A DNA stretch of 64,000 nucleotides from CBDBBY01 sp965205055 (GTDB lineage Bacteria > Pseudomonadota > Alphaproteobacteria > Rhodobacterales > Rhodobacteraceae). Location: NCBI GenBank assembly GCA_965205055.1, contig OZ242030.1, positions 4,402,001 to 4,466,000 on the forward strand, read 5' to 3'. Each line of letters begins with the position of its first letter. Position 1 is the stretch's first letter. Below are positions 61,369 to 64,000 of this stretch, piece after piece. The notes beneath the pieces were generated by a model. It made no database searches. It was not told the origin of the DNA and saw nothing but the letters and a program-made list of their open reading frames with translations. The translations under genes and the position numbers were made by a program.

Positions 61369-62845
61369 GGCTGCGCGCATCCGACCCGAAAAGATCCGCT
61401 GCGACGCCTGCCCCGTCATGTGTTTCATCGCCGACGGGATGTCCGGAGCATGCGATCGGTACGCCAACCGCGACGGCAGCCTCGTCCGTTTGGATCCTCT
61501 GACCGTCATCGAATCGACGGAGAAAAAAGGCGGCCAGTCGGTTCCGTTTCTGCTCGGCGAATCAGGCGCGGACTGGGACGGCGACATGCTGCAGGGCAGT
61601 CGGCCGTTCGTGACCGCGATCGGCGCGGGAACCACCTACCCGGACTACAAGCCGGCGCCGTTCATCGTGAGCCAGGAAGTCGAAGGCGTGGACATGGTCA
61701 CGGTGGTGACCGAGGGCATTTTCAGCTACTGCGGCGCGAAGGTGAAAATCGATACGGATCGCCATATCGGAGAGGAGCGCGATGTCGTGCGTGCCGAAGG
61801 CGAGCCCGTGGGCCATGTGACCACGAGCGAATACGGCTCGAAAATGATTTCGCTGGGAGGCGTCGAGCACCTGACCGGCGGATCCAAGAATGAGGGCCGC
61901 GTCACTTGCGACACCCTTCTGCGCCTTTGCAACCGAGGAGCAGTCGAGTTGTCTGTGGACGGAGGCGCAGAGCTGACCGTCGAAGCCGGCAAATCGCCGA
62001 TCGTGAACGGAACGGAAGAGCGGTTGATGCGCGTCGGCTGCGGGTCGGCTGCGATCGGAATGTTTGCGAAGCAATGGGCATCGCATGTGGACGAAGTCGT
62101 CGTTGTGGACGACCACATCACAGGGGTGCTCACCGAGCACGAGGCCGGCAAGCAGCTTGATATGCCTCCGGCAGGAATCCGGGTGTGCGGGCGGCGGTCA
62201 ACGCCGGGGCGCTATTTCCAGGTCGCGCAGCCCGGCGCCGGATGGGGAGGGACCGACATCGACGATCCCTTGCAAATCATCAAACGCATAGATGCCAAGG
62301 TCGCTTGGCCGGGATTGCGGTTGTTGATGGTTTCGACGACCGGTGAACAATGGGCCTACTTTGTGCTGGATGACGCTTTGTCCCCGCAGAAGGCGGAACT
62401 CCCGCAGGAATTGATGATCGCTGTCGAGCGCGTCGCCGAAAATTGCGAGCCGTCCGAGTGCTCCGTGCTGTTCATGGGGGGCGCCGGCGGATCGCTGCGC
62501 GCCGGGGTAACAGTGAATCCCGTGAACTTGACCGTGTCCGTCCGGGAATCGCTCACGCGAGTGACTTGCGGCGGCGCTCCGGCATACATCTGGCCGGGCG
62601 GCGGAATCACTTTCATGGCCGACGTCATGAAGATGCCTGAGGACTCGTTCGGCTACGTTCCTACGCCGGCGTTGGTTGCTCCGATAGAGTTCACTCTTCC
62701 GCTGGCGAATTATGAGCGGCTCGGAGGGCACGTGGAACGAATTCAGCCGGTTGAAAGCGTGATAACGCCCGAAGTCAGGCGGGTTGCCGCTGGAGACGGT
62801 CCCGCTGCCGCAACTCGTCGGGACACCGGATTGCGGTCGCAGTAG
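61361..62845 (+). CDS. 6-hydroxynicotinate reductase-like iron-sulfur protein
   Basis: The 494-aa protein begins with a cysteine-rich cluster, IRCDACPVMCFIADGMSGAC (four cysteines), as in the 6-hydroxynicotinate reductase family. Later parts include the conserved GTTYPDYKPAPFIVSQEVEG, VTEGIFSYCGAKVKID and VTCGGAPAYIWPGGGITFM. The characterised enzyme reduces 6-hydroxynicotinate to 6-oxotetrahydronicotinate with ferredoxin in anaerobic nicotinate fermentation. Here it sits directly after a molybdenum hydroxylase (8-bp overlap), the enzyme type that makes such hydroxylated heterocycles. The later nicotinate fermentation enzymes are not in the window, so the true substrate is unknown. Confidence 0.8.
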   Translation: MNEAARIRPEKIRCDACPVMCFIADGMSGACDRYANRDGSLVRLDPLTVIESTEKKGGQSVPFLLGESGADWDGDMLQGSRPFVTAIGAGTTYPDYKPAPFIVSQEVEGVDMVTVVTEGIFSYCGAKVKIDTDRHIGEERDVVRAEGEPVGHVTTSEYGSKMISLGGVEHLTGGSKNEGRVTCDTLLRLCNRGAVELSVDGGAELTVEAGKSPIVNGTEERLMRVGCGSAAIGMFAKQWASHVDEVVVVDDHITGVLTEHEAGKQLDMPPAGIRVCGRRSTPGRYFQVAQPGAGWGGTDIDDPLQIIKRIDAKVAWPGLRLLMVSTTGEQWAYFVLDDALSPQKAELPQELMIAVERVAENCEPSECSVLFMGGAGGSLRAGVTVNPVNLTVSVRESLTRVTCGGAPAYIWPGGGITFMADVMKMPEDSFGYVPTPALVAPIEFTLPLANYERLGGHVERIQPVESVITPEVRRVAAGDGPAAATRRDTGLRSQ

Positions 62846-62860
62846 AGACGGAAGTCCGCA

Positions 62861-63730
62861 TTGACGGATTTCGAATCGAATCTTCTTCGCGGCGGCGATC
62901 AACTGCATCTTCACCATGGTCCGATCGACTTGTTGATCTCCGCCGAAACCGATCCCGCGAAGGATCGGTTGGTCGCGTATCGCGCGGCGGCGATGCGGTT
63001 CAAAGGACTGCTGGAAGAAATTGTTTCCGAGCTTCCGCTGCTGAAACAACGACCTGCAAATAGCCGGTTCCCGACCGGAAAGGTCGCGAAGCGGATGTGG
63101 GACGCCGTTCATCCGCACGCCGATGGGAATTTCATAACGCCGATGGCGGCGGTGGCGGGCTCGGTCGCCGACGAAGTCCTCGAAGCGATCGCGCGTTCCG
63201 CAAGTGTGCAGAGGGCATATGTCAACAACGGAGGCGATATTGCGCTTGCGCTTGCCGACGGCCGGATCTTCAAAACCGCCATTCGCACGCATAGCGGGAC
63301 GGAATTGGCTCGCGTCGCGATAGAAGCGGATCAAGGCATAGGCGGACTTGCCACCAGCGGCGTCGGCGGTCGAAGCTTTACGCTCGGCATAGCGGATTCG
63401 GTCACCGTGTTCGCTTCAAGCGCCGCCGCAGCCGACGCAGCGGCGACGCTCATCGCGAATGCCGTCGACTTGCCGGAGCATCCCGCCATTGTTCGCAGGC
63501 CTGCGGACGAATTGAATCCCGAATCCGATTTAGGCAAGCGCATGGTTGTCACGCAGCGCGGCATTCTTGCCGATGACGAGATTCAGGAAGCCCTTTCTTA
63601 CGGGGAGAATTCTGCGCTTGGCATGGCGGAGTCCGGTTTGATAGTCTCGGCTGCACTATATCTAAGAGGCGTTTCCCGGTTCGTAGGTATGGGAGAAGGA
63701 CAGCAAGCGCAGAGAGGCAAGAATGCCTGA
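62861..63730 (+). CDS. UPF0280 family protein (ApbE-like fold)
   Basis: The 289-aa protein matches the UPF0280 family, distantly related to ApbE flavin transferases. The conserved segments are FITPMAAVAGSVADEVLEAI, YVNNGGDIALAL and GIGGLATSGVGGRSFTLGIA, followed by DSVTVFASSAAAADAAATLI, as in the ApbE active region. It starts with TTG 62861, 15 bp after the preceding gene, and overlaps the next by 8 bp. A role as a flavin- or cofactor-handling protein for the adjacent reductase is a plausible guess; the family has no proven activity. Confidence 0.85.
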   Translation: MTDFESNLLRGGDQLHLHHGPIDLLISAETDPAKDRLVAYRAAAMRFKGLLEEIVSELPLLKQRPANSRFPTGKVAKRMWDAVHPHADGNFITPMAAVAGSVADEVLEAIARSASVQRAYVNNGGDIALALADGRIFKTAIRTHSGTELARVAIEADQGIGGLATSGVGGRSFTLGIADSVTVFASSAAAADAAATLIANAVDLPEHPAIVRRPADELNPESDLGKRMVVTQRGILADDEIQEALSYGENSALGMAESGLIVSAALYLRGVSRFVGMGEGQQAQRGKNA

Positions 63731-64000
63731 ACCGGCAATTCGGAAAATCGTGTCGCATTTGGAGGAGATTTTCCATGAAGGAGGGCCGCCTCCTTCGGAA
63801 TCGCTCAAATGCGCGGCAGTTTTGGCGATCATCGAAAATCCGTTCGCGGGGCGCTACGAACCGGAAATCGCTGGCTTCATGGAGGATCTCAAGCCGCTGG
63901 GCTTGGAAATGGCTCAGCGCTTGATCGACATCTTGGGCGGGAACCCCTCGATTGTGGAAGGCTACGGCAAAGGTGCGATCATCGGCGCCGACGGAGAGCT
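63723..64000 (+). CDS. AA_synth (DUF1185) family protein, 3' end outside the window
   Basis: The first ~92 codons are present: EPAIRKIVSHLEEIFHEGGP, then SLKCAAVLAIIENPFAGRYE and SIVEGYGKGAIIGADGEL, typical of the PF06684 family, annotated as amino acid synthesis protein without firm biochemistry. The ATG at 63723 overlaps the preceding stop by 8 bp. It therefore belongs to the molybdenum hydroxylase operon. Confidence 0.85.
   Translation, partial: MPEPAIRKIVSHLEEIFHEGGPPPSESLKCAAVLAIIENPFAGRYEPEIAGFMEDLKPLGLEMAQRLIDILGGNPSIVEGYGKGAIIGADGE

Overview
The window looks like chromosomal DNA of an alphaproteobacterium, most probably from or near the Rhodobacterales. This is inferred from gene content and not from a marker-gene tree. 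The supporting content is an RpoH-type sigma factor, a TIGR02300/FYDLN-acid gene next to tRNA-Ala(GGC), a DUF1523 protein, a carnitine dehydrogenase/thioesterase fusion, and the order sdhC-D-A-(lipoprotein)-B followed by mdh-sucC-D-A-B-lpd. Most of the window is moderately GC-rich. Several stretches are loosely packed, contain relic genes, or are clearly AT-richer.

Layout. 1-2.4 kb: two accessory genes, an ImmA/IrrE-like protein without the usual HExxH motif and an AlbA_2/HATPase regulator. 3.2-10.7 kb: rpoH, an M3 oligoendopeptidase, a carnitine dehydrogenase-thioesterase fusion, a nucleoside deoxyribosyltransferase-like gene, an unusual GNAT-TerB-DnaJ fusion and a fatty acid desaturase. 11-17.3 kb: a peptide-type ABC importer (two permeases plus a double ATPase) facing a convergent M20 peptidase-binding protein pair. 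17.3-20.2 kb: a hendecad-repeat coiled-coil membrane protein, a frameshifted LDH2-type dehydrogenase relic, a DUF1523 gene, and the 5' stub of an Abi_2-type abortive infection gene.

20.2-30.2 kb: an accessory zone. Two different IS1634-family insertion sequences lie almost back to back. The first cuts off the Abi_2 stub and has a 6-bp target duplication. The second is bracketed by a 62-bp direct repeat. They are followed by a GHKL ATPase with a C-terminal PD-(D/E)XK-like motif set, a threonine aldolase, and an AAA/STAND ATPase behind a nested palindrome.

30.2-48.2 kb: the TCA block. Succinate dehydrogenase, malate dehydrogenase, succinyl-CoA synthetase, the 2-oxoglutarate dehydrogenase E1 and E2 subunits and lipoamide dehydrogenase are together, with a deoxyribose-phosphate aldolase/double aldehyde dehydrogenase pair and a VasI-like envelope protein in between. 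48.4-52.1 kb: an AT-rich two-gene cassette (ABC/OLD-type ATPase plus PIN-like protein) sits between an intact ygjP-like metallopeptidase gene and a decayed second copy of its 5' part. It is my best candidate for an undescribed defence or toxin module.

52.6-64 kb: a small secreted protein, the FYDLN gene, tRNA-Ala, a cobalamin riboswitch upstream of a B12-type ABC importer, and a tightly packed operon. The operon holds a molybdenum hydroxylase (FAD subunit plus fused 2Fe-2S/Mo subunit), a 6-hydroxynicotinate reductase-like protein, a UPF0280 protein and an AA_synth family protein that runs off the end. It probably serves an unassigned N-heterocycle pathway.
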